Positions 48,901 through 57,403 of a stretch of DNA of 63,170 nucleotides are shown piece by piece (position 1 is the first letter of the stretch; every line of letters starts with the position of its first letter). The translations under genes were made by a program, and so were the position numbers. The notes beneath the pieces are model-generated. The model was given only the letters and a program-made list of their open reading frames with translations. It was not told the DNA's origin and searched no databases. This stretch comes from Gordonia amicalis NBRC 100051 = JCM 11271 (GTDB taxonomy: Bacteria; Actinomycetota; Actinomycetes; Mycobacteriales; Mycobacteriaceae), in NCBI RefSeq assembly GCF_000332995.1, contig NZ_BANS01000038.1:1-63170 (forward strand), given 5' to 3'.

Positions 48901-51900
48901 CTCGGGAGCGCTCGCCTCGGCGGCCTACACGGTGCTGGAGAAGCTGGGACTCGCCGAGATCGCCGACCTCGCCGAGATCGCCGACCTCGCCGAGGCCGCG
49001 GCCGACCCCAACGCCGAGCTCGCCGAACTCGTCAGTGCCGAACTCGGATCGGACTGGGCGCGCACCGTCGCACCGGCGTTCGACGACGCCAAGATCGTCT
49101 TGATCGACGACCGATGGGCGACCGCCCGTGAGGATCTCGTCCGTCTCTGGCTCACCGACGAGCACGAGCTCGACGCCGACTTCGAGAAGGTCGTCGGCGG
49201 GTTCGTCGGAGCCGGGGACACCGTCGCCGAACACGCCACCTGGTGGCAGGGCAAGGCCCTCGCGAACGGAAACGCCGTGCACGGCCGCGTCTTCGGGGCG
49301 ATCGCGCACGCTGCCGAGAACCCGGAGAAGGGCATCTACAGCCGCGAGATCGCCGTCGTCACCGGCGCCAGCAAGGGATCGATCGCCGCGGGTGTGGTGG
49401 CCGGCCTCCTCGCCGGTGGCGCGACCGTCATCGCGACGACCTCGCGACTGAACTCCGAGCGTCTGGCCTTCTACAAGAAGCTCTACCGCGAGAACGCCCG
49501 CACCGGTGCCGCGCTGTGGATCGCCCCGGCGAACATGGCGTCGTACAACGACGTCGACGACCTGGTCGAGTGGGTCGCAACGGAACAGACCGAGAACCTC
49601 GGCGGCACGACCGCGGTGGTGAAGCCGGCCATGAAGCCGACGATGCTGTTCCCGTTCGCCGCCCCGCGGGTGGCCGGAGATCTCACCGACGCCGGTGCTC
49701 GCGCCGAGCTCGAGATGAAGGTCCTGCTCTGGTCGGTCGAGCGGCTCATCGCCGGTCTGGCGGAGGTCCACTCCGACCACGACATCGCGGCCCGCCTCCA
49801 CGTGGTCCTGCCCGGTTCCCCGAACCGCGGCATGTTCGGCGGCGACGGCGCCTACGGCGAGAGCAAGGCCGCCCTCGACGCGCTCGTGACGCGCTGGTCG
49901 GCGGAGGAGTCGTGGGGGTCGAAGACCACCCTGGCCCACGCTCTCATCGGCTGGGTGCGCGGCACCGGGCTGATGGGCCACAACGACGGCATGGTCGACG
50001 CGGTCGAGGTCGCCGGTGTCCGCACCTGGAGCACCGAGGAGATGGCCGCCAACCTGCTGACGTTGTGCACGCCCGAGCAGCGTGCGTCCGCGGTCGACGC
50101 GCCCGTCCTGGCCGACTTCACCGGCGGGCTCGACGCCTCGACCGACCTCAAGGCGCTCGCGGCCACCGCTGCAGCCGCTGCCGAGGCTGCCGATGACGCC
50201 GACGAGGCACCGGCGTCGACCACCGTCGCCGCGCTCCCGGCGCCTGCCCGCGCCCCGCGCGGCATGCGTCCGGAATGGCCGTCGATCGACGCGCGCCCCG
50301 AGGACCTGGTGGTCATCGTGGGTGCCGGCGAGCTCGGACCGTACGGTTCGGCACGTACCCGCTTCGAGATGGAGGTCGACGAGAAGCTCTCGGCGGCAGG
50401 TGTTCTCGAGCTGGCCTGGAACACCGGTCTGATCCACTGGGATTCGGCTCCGAAGCCGGGCTGGTACGACACCGAGTCCGGTGATCCGGTGCCGGAGAGC
50501 GAGATCGCCGAGCGCTACCACGACGAAGTCGTCTCGCGGTGCGGCATCCGCCGCTACGCCGACGACGGCGCGATGGTCGACAACACCTCGCCGCTGCTGA
50601 CCTCGGTGTTCCTCGACGAGGACCTGACCTTCACCGTCAACTCGGAGGCCGAGGCCCGTGCGTTCGCCAGTGCCGACCCCGAGAAGACCCGGGTGACGCA
50701 GAACCCCGACGGCGACTGGCAGGTCACCCGCCTGGCCGGCACGGAGATCCGTGTGCCGCGCAAGTTCTCGCTGACCCGTACCGTCGGCGGACAGATCCCG
50801 ACCGGTTTCGACCCGACCCGCTGGGGTGTCAGCCCCGACATGGTCGAGGCGATCGACCGGGTCGCGTTGTGGAACCTGGTCGCCACCGTCGACGCGTTCC
50901 TGTCGTCCGGCTTCACCCCGAGTGAACTGATGCGGTGGGTGCACCCCGGCCTCGTGGCCAACACCCAGGGCACCGGTATGGGCGGCATGGCGTCGATGCG
51001 AGACCTGTACGTCAACACCCTGCTCGGTGAGGCGAACGCCAACGACATCCTGCAGGAGGCGCTGCCGAACATCGTTGCGGCACACGTCGTCCAGTCCTAC
51101 GTGGGCAGCTACGGCGCGATGATCCACCCGGTCGCGGCGTGCGCCACGGCGGCGGTGTCGGTCGAGGAGGGCGTCGACAAGATCCGCCTCGGCAAGGCGC
51201 TCTTCGCGGTGGCCGGCGGATTCGACGATCTCGGCATCGAGGGCATCGTCGGCTTCGGCGCGATGTCGGCGACCGCCGATTCGGCGAAGATGACCGCACG
51301 CGGCATCGACGACCGCCGGTTCTCGCGAGCCAACGACCGTCGACGCGGCGGGTTCGTCGAGTCGGCCGGTGGCGGCACGATCCTGCTCGCCCGCGGCGAT
51401 GTCGCGGCGCAGATGGGTCTGCCGGTCCTCGGTGTGGTGGCGTGGGCGCAGAGCTTCGGCGACGGCGTGCACACCTCGATCCCGGCTCCGGGACTCGGTG
51501 CGCTGGGCGCCGCCCGCGGCGCACTGTCCTCGCCGCTGGCCAACGCCCTGAGCGTGCTCGGGGTCAGCGCCGATGACGTCGCGCTGGTCTCCAAGCACGA
51601 CACGTCGACGAAGGCCAACGATCCCAACGAGTCCGAGCTGCACGAACGGCTCGCCGAGGCGATCGGACGCGGTACGGGCGCCCCGCTGTTCGTGGTGTCC
51701 CAGAAGTCGCTCACCGGTCACGCCAAGGGTGGCGCCGCCGCCTTCCAGCTGATCGGTCTGTGCCAGATGCTCCGTGACGGCATCATCCCGCCGAACCGCA
51801 GCCTGGACTGCGTCGACGAGAAGATGAAGGAGTACCCGCACCTGGTCTGGCCGCGCGAGACCCTGCAGCTGGGCGAGCGGTTCCCGCTCAAGGCCGGTCT

Positions 51901-52213
51901 CCTGACCAGCCTCGGCTTCGGGCACGTGTCCGGGCTCATCGCGGTCGTCCATCCGGAGGCGTTCATCGCCTCCCTGGCACCCGAGGAGCGGGAGACCTAC
52001 CGGCAGCGCGCCGACGAGCGTGCACGTCTGGGCAGCCAGCGCTTCCTGCAGTCGATCTGCGGGGGCGAGCCTGCCTACCAGCGTCCGCCGAACCGCCGTT
52101 TCGACGAGTCGGTCGACGAGCACGACGCCGAGGCGGGCATGCTGCTCGATCCGTCGGTGCGTCTCGACGAGGCGGATGTGTACGGTTCCGGTCGGGTGCC
52201 GGAAAACCGTTGA
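42944..52213 (+). CDS. fas: Type I fatty acid synthase (FAS-I)
   Basis: 3089 residues, one chain, as in mycobacteria and fused as in the fungal enzyme. Domains in order: acetyltransferase (S148 in IGHSQGSLATD); enoyl reductase (about 400-760, with RSPMLLAGMTPTTVDP); dehydratase (MaoC/hot-dog, HGMWLSAAAQQVV near 1255); malonyl/palmitoyl transferase (S1444 in GHSVGEYNALAACAG); an Ala/Pro linker; acyl carrier domain with the phosphopantetheine Ser in DGVSSRRNQLLLD (S1818 or S1819); ketoreductase (VVTGASKGSIAAGVVAGLL near 2140, YGESKAALDALV); ketosynthase (C2733 in ACATAAVSVEEGVDK, His in SKHDTSTK and LTGHAKGGAAAFQ). It makes C16-C26 acyl-CoAs for lipids and mycolates. The start is GTG at 42944, with AGAGGAG ahead; an open frame continues upstream to 42818 but lacks support. 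Confidence 0.97.
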   Translation: MTVDQFRTGSQGAANAERPTTTLIDRLAQGEPYAISFGGQGGAWLPTLAELVVDADLEHRIAAIVEAAEQLVAPVADDLVVARAEGFHPLAWVHAHDAGEEVPTEAALADFTLSGPGVLLTQLAAIEALRKQGLDTAALPPNAVIGHSQGSLATDAVGAEGSAAEAGQGLLLAVAHLIGAAGSLIARRRGLGVTTDGAPMLAVTNVTPVRVDEILDQYRAGLAESDLATAPVVSIKNSRNALVLSGAPRHLAGFVALCERIAAAEADERKRKLTGGAPFAPKFDHLQVSVAFHHPNMAEAVELVGEWADRCGIDRELATRHAHDILVAHVDWVSSVDEVVAGGAKWILDFGPADIATRLTSSLVRGQGVGLVPAALRVGQRNLFSPGGVPEVAAPWSQFTPTLVELPDGRTVVETAFTRLTGRSPMLLAGMTPTTVDPAIVAAAANAGHWAELAGGGQVTEDIFARNIATLTDLLEPGREAQFNALFLDPYLWKLQLGGKRLVQKARAQGAPLDGVIVSAGIPELEDAVALVDEFVEAGLRFVAFKPGTVEQIRSVVRIAAEVPHHPIIVQIEGGRAGGHHSWEDLDDLLLATYGELRARPNVVICVGGGIGTPERASEYLTGVWSTGYGYPLMPLDGILVGTAAMATKEATTTPEVKQLLVETAGIDEWIGAGHATAGMASGRSQLGADIHEVDNTASRCGRLLDEVAGDAEAVAARRDEIIAAMADTAKPYFGDVATMTYREWLDRYATLAVGDAHGDQHPWADITWQQRFVEMLQRTEARMHPQDSGPIPTMFADLSATDDPHAAIDALGSVYREIDTDILHPADVAFFLELCRTPGKPVNFVPVIDKDVRRWWRSDSLWQAHDARYGADAVCVIPGPVAVAGITRVDEPVGELLDRFEARVVTDLLTAGVRSAQVASRHRAGLVPDAGVLTAVLESDDVSWAGRIVPSPVALLGDRDAWSVVAPERAEHEPTGAVIEQVGSESGVTRFDLVVPIAGAAVRIPLLAGLGVRDGGSPVIGLDEAAGAMTEILTVAAGGDLAEVTDGTATTSITWQPDSVADHASVTGFSLPANRRPTTPTEPFGFAVPDTLVGACWPSVFSVIGAARTETGAPVVEGLLDLVHLDHAIALTGEIPTETAELTITARTGAVRDSEVGRVVEVSVEIAGPAGPIATLEERFAIRGRLGAAELTDPLRAGGAPTAEQSATRKLLRSATITAPNRMHGFAVVSGDRNPIHTDASAARLAGLGEPIVHGMWLSAAAQQVVTATDSKNPTPSPRPLIGWTARYLGMVRLGDTITVRVDRVGLDNGREVVEVSAKVGDNLVMSATGLLAAPRTVYAFPGQGIQSKGMGLDARSRSKAARKIWDRADKHTRQALGFSILAVVRDNPTTLVANGTTYNHPDGVLYLTQFTQVAMATLGVAQIAELKEAGGFVEGAITCGHSVGEYNALAACAGVLPLEAVLEVVFQRGEAMHHLVPRDEQGRSDYRMAAIRPSQFGLADADVTGFVAGLGEEIGEFLEVVNLNLLGSQYAIAGTVRGLEHLEAEIDRRRAEFGGKRAFIVIPGIDVPFHSSVLRAGVPEFRGKLEELLPTDIDIDILIGRYIPNLVPRLFNLGRDFVEEIAALVPSDPLNAVLADWDSWTAKPAELARVLLIELLAWQFASPVRWIETQDLLFSGPERNGLGVQRFVEIGLKGAPTLTGLANNTLKLDDYTSATEVVNVERDSDVILAKDAGHEPDEDEIDAPAASADAPAEAAPAAAAPAPAAAPAAPAGGPRPDDIAFTPTDAVKSVIALWTKMRVDQIGAADTIEALCDGVSSRRNQLLLDIGGELGLGAIDGAAEADMVALASTVETLARGYRPLGPVLTDAVSDQIRKVLGPVGKRQNYITDRVANVWQLGPGWGLHTTVALALGTRDGASVRGEALGNLLDGPVANADALDVLIDKAVTAVGAEKGIAVSKPAGESGGGATVDAAALGEFTEQITGRSGALASAAYTVLEKLGLAEIADLAEIADLAEAAADPNAELAELVSAELGSDWARTVAPAFDDAKIVLIDDRWATAREDLVRLWLTDEHELDADFEKVVGGFVGAGDTVAEHATWWQGKALANGNAVHGRVFGAIAHAAENPEKGIYSREIAVVTGASKGSIAAGVVAGLLAGGATVIATTSRLNSERLAFYKKLYRENARTGAALWIAPANMASYNDVDDLVEWVATEQTENLGGTTAVVKPAMKPTMLFPFAAPRVAGDLTDAGARAELEMKVLLWSVERLIAGLAEVHSDHDIAARLHVVLPGSPNRGMFGGDGAYGESKAALDALVTRWSAEESWGSKTTLAHALIGWVRGTGLMGHNDGMVDAVEVAGVRTWSTEEMAANLLTLCTPEQRASAVDAPVLADFTGGLDASTDLKALAATAAAAAEAADDADEAPASTTVAALPAPARAPRGMRPEWPSIDARPEDLVVIVGAGELGPYGSARTRFEMEVDEKLSAAGVLELAWNTGLIHWDSAPKPGWYDTESGDPVPESEIAERYHDEVVSRCGIRRYADDGAMVDNTSPLLTSVFLDEDLTFTVNSEAEARAFASADPEKTRVTQNPDGDWQVTRLAGTEIRVPRKFSLTRTVGGQIPTGFDPTRWGVSPDMVEAIDRVALWNLVATVDAFLSSGFTPSELMRWVHPGLVANTQGTGMGGMASMRDLYVNTLLGEANANDILQEALPNIVAAHVVQSYVGSYGAMIHPVAACATAAVSVEEGVDKIRLGKALFAVAGGFDDLGIEGIVGFGAMSATADSAKMTARGIDDRRFSRANDRRRGGFVESAGGGTILLARGDVAAQMGLPVLGVVAWAQSFGDGVHTSIPAPGLGALGAARGALSSPLANALSVLGVSADDVALVSKHDTSTKANDPNESELHERLAEAIGRGTGAPLFVVSQKSLTGHAKGGAAAFQLIGLCQMLRDGIIPPNRSLDCVDEKMKEYPHLVWPRETLQLGERFPLKAGLLTSLGFGHVSGLIAVVHPEAFIASLAPEERETYRQRADERARLGSQRFLQSICGGEPAYQRPPNRRFDESVDEHDAEAGMLLDPSVRLDEADVYGSGRVPENR

Positions 52214-52251
52214 CCGCAGCGGATTCGGGAAGTGAGGCGAAGCCGGGGGAG

Positions 52252-52644
52252 ATGAGCGTTCTCGGAGTGGGCATCGACATCGTGTCGATCCCGGAGTTCG
52301 CCGAGCAGCTCCGGCAGCCGGGTACGACGTTCGCCGACCGGTTCACGGTCGGCGAGCGTCGGGACTCGGCTGCCGGAACCGGCGACGATGCACGGCATCT
52401 CGCCGCGCGCTGGGCGGCCAAGGAGGCCGTGGTGAAGGCATGGTCGGTGAGCCGGTTCTCGCGTTCCCCGCTGTTGCCGCTGATCCGGCACAGCGACATC
52501 GAGGTGGTCACCGACACCTGGGGCCGGCCGGCGATCCGGTTGTCCGGTGAGATCGGTAATCATCTGCGCGACACCGTCGTCCACGTGTCGTTGACCCACG
52601 ACGGGGACACGGCTGCGGCGGTTGCGATCCTCGAGGGCCGATAG
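52252..52644 (+). CDS. acpS: Holo-ACP synthase AcpS
   Basis: 130 residues, equal to the mycobacterial enzyme. It transfers phosphopantetheine from CoA to the carrier domain of the FAS-I encoded just upstream. GVGIDIVSIPEF supplies the metal-binding Asp, and AARWAAKEAVVKAWS the Glu and Lys. HVSLTHDGDTAAAVAI closes the fold. ATG at 52252 gives the usual N-terminus. The frame opens with a TTG at 52210 overlapping the fas stop, and translational coupling from there (144 residues) is possible. Confidence 0.94.
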   Translation: MSVLGVGIDIVSIPEFAEQLRQPGTTFADRFTVGERRDSAAGTGDDARHLAARWAAKEAVVKAWSVSRFSRSPLLPLIRHSDIEVVTDTWGRPAIRLSGEIGNHLRDTVVHVSLTHDGDTAAAVAILEGR

Positions 52645-52672
52645 CGCCCGGCAGGTCGCGACGACCGGGCGT

Positions 52673-53299
52673 TCAGACCGCCGTCGACTCCTCGAGCAGT
52701 AGATAGCCGGCGAGCATGCGCTTGAGCTCGGCGACGGTCTCGGCGTGGTCGTGGCCGTCCTGCACCGAGAAACTGAGCAACGAGTACGCCGTGTGCACCA
52801 GCACCTGCGACATCATCTCGCGCCGTTCACGCTGAGAAGGCGTGAGCGGCGCGATTATTCGTGCGACCTGCTCGGCGAGGACGCGTTCGTTCTCCGACGC
52901 CGTCGCGCGGGTGGCCGGGGTCGACTGGACCGCCAGCCACACCGCACGCCGCGACGGATCGGTGCGCCACAGCGCCGCGAGGTGGTCGAGGAACTTCTCG
53001 AGAAGACTGGGCCACTCGAGAGAGGGCACCTCGCTGGCGAACGCGGTCAGCTCCTCGCGCACGTCGCCGGTGTCCTGCCGGTCGAGCTCGCAGACGATGA
53101 CGTATTTGTTCGCGAAGTACTGGTACAGCGTGCCGATCGGGACCTCGGCGCGGGTCGCGATCTCCTCGCAGGTCAGGGATTCGAATCCGACGTCGATCAG
53201 CAGTTCGCGGGCCGCCTCGAGCATCGCCTGGAACTTGCGCTTGCTGCGTTCCTGGGTGGGCCGCTTACGCGGCACCAGAGGCTGGGCGGACTCGGTCAT
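52673..53299 (-). CDS. TetR-family transcriptional regulator
   Basis: 208 residues. The N-terminal helix-turn-helix is clear: ELLIDVGFESLTCEEIATRAEVPIGTLYQYFANKYVIV. The C-terminal ligand domain is not recognisable. It converges on acpS (28 bp) and lies 9 nt downstream of bcp, with which it is probably cotranscribed. The sequence does not look like mycobacterial FasR as I remember it, so control of fas is only a guess from location. Confidence 0.9.
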   Translation of the reverse strand: MTESAQPLVPRKRPTQERSKRKFQAMLEAARELLIDVGFESLTCEEIATRAEVPIGTLYQYFANKYVIVCELDRQDTGDVREELTAFASEVPSLEWPSLLEKFLDHLAALWRTDPSRRAVWLAVQSTPATRATASENERVLAEQVARIIAPLTPSQRERREMMSQVLVHTAYSLLSFSVQDGHDHAETVAELKRMLAGYLLLEESTAV

Positions 53300-53308
53300 C
53301 GCGGTGTC

Positions 53309-53800
53309 TCACACGGACAGGTCGCGGCGCAGCTTGGCGACGTGCCCGGTGGCCCGGACGTTGTACTGAGCGAGGGCGATGGTCCCGTCGGTGTCGACGA
53401 GGAACGTGGAACGGATGACACCGGTGACGGTCTTGCCGTACATCTTCTTCTCGCCGAAGGCGCCCCACTCGGTCAGCACCTTTTTCTCGGGGTCGCTCAG
53501 CAGCGGGAAGGTGAGTCCCTCCGCCTCGACGAACTTGGCCAGCTTGGCCGGCTTGTCGGGGGAGATGCCGAGCACCGTGAGGCCCGCATCGTCGAGCTCG
53601 GCGAGGTTGTCGCGAAAATCGCACGCCTGCTTGGTGCAACCGGGCGTCGACGCCGCCGGGTAGAAGTAGACGATGACCTTCTGGCCGGCGTAATCGGACA
53701 ACGACACCGGATTCCCGTTCGCATCGGGCAGGGTGAACGCGGGAGCGCGATCACCGACGGACAAACGCTGTGCCTCCGCGGGGGGAGTGACCTCTGCCAT
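53309..53800 (-). CDS. bcp: Thioredoxin-dependent peroxiredoxin Bcp/PrxQ
   Basis: 163 residues. It reduces peroxides and alkyl hydroperoxides. The peroxidatic Cys lies in YFYPAASTPGCTKQACDFRDNL, which also holds the second Cys five residues on, the PrxQ two-Cys arrangement. LGISPDKPAKLAKF and STFLVDTDGTI are family stretches. It corresponds to Rv2521 near acpS and fas. The ATG at 53800 is used. It is divergent from the DUF3618 gene. Confidence 0.95.
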   Translation of the reverse strand: MAEVTPPAEAQRLSVGDRAPAFTLPDANGNPVSLSDYAGQKVIVYFYPAASTPGCTKQACDFRDNLAELDDAGLTVLGISPDKPAKLAKFVEAEGLTFPLLSDPEKKVLTEWGAFGEKKMYGKTVTGVIRSTFLVDTDGTIALAQYNVRATGHVAKLRRDLSV

Positions 53801-53948
53801 GAGAGCCAGGCTAGTGCATGGTCACATGTCGCGAGGTGGGGATGTCGTAGCATCGAATCGCCGCCGTCTGGCGGCGATCTGGAAGTCAATGACAACGCGC
53901 GAGCAGTGACGACGCGTGACAGAGCGAGAAGCGCCGGAAGGATGCAAC

Positions 53949-54170
53949 GTGGCCGGAGACACCGAACGTATCGAGCAGGACATCGCCAGGGCCCGTGAGG
54001 ACCTTGCCAACACGCTCGACGCGCTCGCCGAACGTGCCAACCCGCAGCGCCTCGCCGACGACGCCAAATCCAAAGCGCTGGCGACGCTGCAGAAGCCCGC
54101 GGTCATGTACTCGATCGCCGGTGTGGGCGCGCTCGTGCTCGTTCTCGTGGTCCGCAGGATCGCGAGCTGA
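53949..54170 (+). CDS. Small DUF3618 membrane-anchored protein
   Basis: 73 residues. The family motif is IEQDIARAREDLANTLDALAERANPQRLADDAK, followed by one C-terminal helix (VMYSIAGVGALVLVLVVRRI). It is the counterpart of Rv2520c, also beside bcp; function unknown. GTG at 53949 has GAAGGA about 9 nt upstream; an earlier GTG at 53916 would add 11 residues. Confidence 0.85.
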   Translation: MAGDTERIEQDIARAREDLANTLDALAERANPQRLADDAKSKALATLQKPAVMYSIAGVGALVLVLVVRRIAS

Positions 54171-54240
54171 TCCACGCCGCTGCCGGCCCGCCGGGAACAT
54201 AGTCTCGCCGACTCGCACAAACCCGTTCCGACCAGGCGAT

Positions 54241-54270
54241 TTCACAACTGGCGACGGTGTCATGTAATGT
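54241..54270 (+). promoter_or_regulatory. Candidate promoter for tRNA-Lys
   Basis: TTCACA (54241-54246) and TAATGT (54265-54270) stand 18 nt apart, 43 nt upstream of the tRNA. The region is more AT-rich than its surroundings. Prediction only. Confidence 0.4.
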
Positions 54271-54313
54271 TCCTTCTCGCCGCCGGGAGGCAAACCGGAG
54301 GCGAAACCGGCAA

Positions 54314-54386
<73 letters not shown>

Positions 54387-54622
54387 CAGTCTCACAAGAC
54401 GCCTCGCAGAAACTGCGGGGCGTTTTGTGGTATCTCGGGACGTCGGGGTCTCTGGCGTGCCGAGGATTTCCCGGGCATCGTCGCCCGGACCGTGTAGGAC
54501 ACGCCGCCGAACGGACGACACAGACGAAGCTCTGCAGGCCGGGTTCTCGTACACTGGTGCGAGATTCGGGGAGGCATTCGGCCGACCAGTCATCCGAGTC
54601 GGTCGAGACAGTTGGGAGAGAG

Positions 54623-55840
54623 ATGGGGATCGGTCGTTCTTCTCGACGGATGCCGCTGATCATCAGTGGTGTGCTGCTCGCGATCATCGCGCTCGTGACG
54701 TCGTGCTCACAGGAGGCGTCCTACTCCGACAACGTGACCAGCTCGAGCCTCTTCGACGACATGCTCAAGCCTGCTGTCGACATCACCGAACTGAACAATC
54801 AGCCGCTGAGTGACAACACGGTCGGCGTGCAGCCGGGTGCCCCGATCAAGGTCACCACGAGCGAGGGCACTCTCAGTCGCGTTCTCATCACCAAGTCGGA
54901 CGGGACCCCGCTCAAGGGCACCTTCAGCGACAACGACACCGTCTGGGTCAGCAACGAGGCGCTCGGCTACAACCGCACCTACACGCTGGAGACCGACGCG
55001 GTCGGCATCGGCGGCGCGGTCACCAAGAAGGTCACCTTCACGACCAGCAGCCCCAACAACCTGACGCAGGCCTACCTGACCCCCAACCCGGGGGAGACCG
55101 TCGGCGTCGGTCAGCCGATCGCGGTGAAGTTCGACGAGCCGATCCCGAACCGTCGCGCCGCGCAGAAAGCCATCAGGGTCACCACCGATCCGCCGGTCGA
55201 GGGCGCGTTCTACTGGATCAGCGACAGCGAGGTCCGGTGGCGTCCCAAGGAGTACTGGAAGCCCGGTACCAAGGTGCGGGTCGCCGTCAACACCTACGGT
55301 ATCGACCTCGGCGACGGCCTGTACGGCCAGGAGAACGTGCGCACCAACTTCACGGTGGGCCGCAGGATGGTGATCACCGCCGACGACAACACCAAGCAGG
55401 TCGTCTTCGAGCGTGACGGCAAGGTCATCAAGAGCATGCCGACGTCGATGGGCAAGCCGGGTGACGAGACCGACAACGGCGTCTACCTGATCGCCGACAA
55501 GCACGATCACATCATCATGGACTCGTCGACCTACGGTGTCCCGATCAACTCCTCCAACGGCTATCGCACGCCGGTCGACTACGCGACGCGGATGTCCTAC
55601 AGCGGTATCTTCTTCCACTCGGCCCCGTGGTCGGTGTGGGCCCAGGGCAACACCAACACCAGCCACGGCTGCCTCAACCTCAGCCCGGAGAACGCGCTGT
55701 GGGTCATGAACAACACGCTGCGCGGCGACCCGGTGGTCGTCAAGAACACCACGGGCGGCACCCTCTCGGGCACCGACGGGCTCGGTGACTGGAACATCCC
55801 GTGGTCGGAGTGGCGCAAGGGCAACGCGGACGACTCCTGA
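54623..55840 (+). CDS. Lipoprotein L,D-transpeptidase (LdtMt2-like)
   Basis: 405 residues, close to the 408 of LdtMt2. It makes 3-3 meso-DAP cross-links in peptidoglycan and anchors outside the membrane. A signal peptide with lipobox LVTSC (Cys at about residue 28) precedes two Ig-like domains (about 50-150 and 150-255), then the YkuD catalytic domain with H348-G-C350 in NTNTSHGCLNLSPENALW. FFHSAPWSVWAQG is the conserved lid region. GGGAGAG lies just before the ATG at 54623; the open frame from 54425 runs through the region after tRNA-Lys and is rejected. The next gene begins 3 nt later. Confidence 0.94.
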   Translation: MGIGRSSRRMPLIISGVLLAIIALVTSCSQEASYSDNVTSSSLFDDMLKPAVDITELNNQPLSDNTVGVQPGAPIKVTTSEGTLSRVLITKSDGTPLKGTFSDNDTVWVSNEALGYNRTYTLETDAVGIGGAVTKKVTFTTSSPNNLTQAYLTPNPGETVGVGQPIAVKFDEPIPNRRAAQKAIRVTTDPPVEGAFYWISDSEVRWRPKEYWKPGTKVRVAVNTYGIDLGDGLYGQENVRTNFTVGRRMVITADDNTKQVVFERDGKVIKSMPTSMGKPGDETDNGVYLIADKHDHIIMDSSTYGVPINSSNGYRTPVDYATRMSYSGIFFHSAPWSVWAQGNTNTSHGCLNLSPENALWVMNNTLRGDPVVVKNTTGGTLSGTDGLGDWNIPWSEWRKGNADDS

Positions 55841-55843
55841 TCC

Positions 55844-57396
55844 ATGACTCGTCTGTCCGGGGCCCGCTGGCCGGGATCTCGCATGGGCTTGCTGAGGAGC
55901 GGAGGGCTCCGGTGGATCGTCCCGGCCTGTGCGGTGGTGGTTGCCGGCACCGCGCTCGGGGGTTCGGTTGCGGTGGTTCACGCAGCACCGTCGATCGTGT
56001 TGCCGAGCTCGGGGTGTGAGGCGGACCTGCCACCGAAACCCGAGAAGGGCCCGCTGAACCCGCGGGACCTCATCCCGCGTCTGCCCGACCGGTTCAGCAT
56101 CCCGCTGCCGTATCCGCGGATTCTGCCGGTCCCCGAACCGGCGCCGGAGAAGCCGGTGGTGCGCATCCCGTCGGAGAAGCCGCCGAAGGACCCGTGCTCG
56201 GATCCGTGCCCGGACATCACCGACCCACCTCGTCCGAAGCCCGACGCGGGCGGGCCGGCCCTCAGCATCGAATTCCCCAAGGTCACCTTCGATCCGGCAC
56301 CCAAGAACATCCCGGTCCCGGTGCCCAATCCGACTCCGCCGCCGGTTCCGCCGCCACCCGCGGCCGTCGATCCTGGCGTCGACGCCGGGACAGTGGCACC
56401 CAGACCGACGCGTCCGCGCGTGTCCGACGTCGATCTCGTCAGCACGCTCACCGGCAAGGGTTCGACGAGCCGCACCGACAAGCGCTGGCAGATCCACGGC
56501 ACCGACCTCGGGATCATGTGGGAGTCGACGCCGGGCAAGGTCGCCGTCGTCTTCGGTGACACCTTCGGCAAGGGATTCCGTCCGCCGGGAGCCAACGGTC
56601 GGGACTGGCGCTCCAACGTGCTCGGGTTCTCGAGCGACAAGAAGCTGTCCGACGGGATGAGCATCGACACGATGATCCAGGACAGCCGATGCCACGCCGC
56701 GGAACTCCTCAGCGCACGGCGCATCGACCGCTACGAGATGACCGTCATCCCGACGTCCGGTTTCGCGGTCGGTGACCGGCAGTTCATGACTTACATGTCG
56801 GTGCGGACGTGGGGCGAGATCCCGGGGATGTGGCTCACCAACCACGGTGGGCTCGCCTACTCCGACGACGGCGGGTCGACGTGGACGAAGGACCCGTACG
56901 CCCGATGGGACAACATCTTCGGCGTCAGCGAGTTCCAGGTCTCGTCGATGGTTCCGCAGGGCGAGTACGTGTACATGTTCGGTACGCCCAACTCGCGGAT
57001 CGGCTCCGTGGGCCTGGCGCGGGTCCACCGCGATCACGTGCTGAACAAGACCGCCTACCAGTACTGGCGCGACGGAAGATGGGTTCCGGCCCGGGACGGC
57101 AATGTCGCCTCGGTGATCTTCGCCGGCCCTGCGGGCGAGGTTCGGCCCGGTACGACGAGAAGTCGCGGCGCTGGCAGCTGACCTACCTCGATGCCTTCCG
57201 CGGGGCGATCGTGTTGCGCAAGGCCCGTGAGCCACAAGGACTCTGGTCCGAGCCTTCAGAACTGGTCCACTCGTCGAAGTACGACCAGCTCTACGGCGGC
57301 TTCATGCACCCGTGGTCGAGCGGTGAGGATCTGTACTTCACCATGTCGACCTGGACCGACTACAACGTCGCACTGATGCGGGCGCGCATCCGCTGA
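55844..57396 (+). pseudogene. Exported DUF4185 protein, interrupted by a frameshift
   Basis: A signal peptide (WIVPACAVVVAGTALGGSVAVVHA) and a Pro-rich linker (about residues 70-190) lead into a DUF4185 beta-propeller-like domain: GTDLGIMWESTPGKVAVVFGDTF, TWGEIPGMWLTNHGGLAYS, FGVSEFQVSSMVPQGEYVYMFG. The first frame stops at 57181 after a non-homologous tail. Homology continues in the frame one base back: SARYDEKSRRWQLTYLDAF, then LYGGFMHPWSSGEDLYFTM and the stop at 57396. One base restored near 57140 (GAG GTC TCG GCC CGG TAC) would give an intact protein of about 517 residues. It is a true pseudogene or a sequencing error; no slippery heptamer is seen. Confidence 0.85.
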
Positions 57397-57403
57397 CCGA
57401 TGC

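Noticed and set aside
48398..52123. A 1241-codon open frame on the minus strand
   Set aside because: Antisense to the second half of FAS-I, no recognisable domain, no Shine-Dalgarno.
57140..57181. Programmed ribosomal frameshift in the DUF4185 gene
   Set aside because: No slippery heptamer or clear downstream pseudoknot is visible; a simple one-base loss explains it better.
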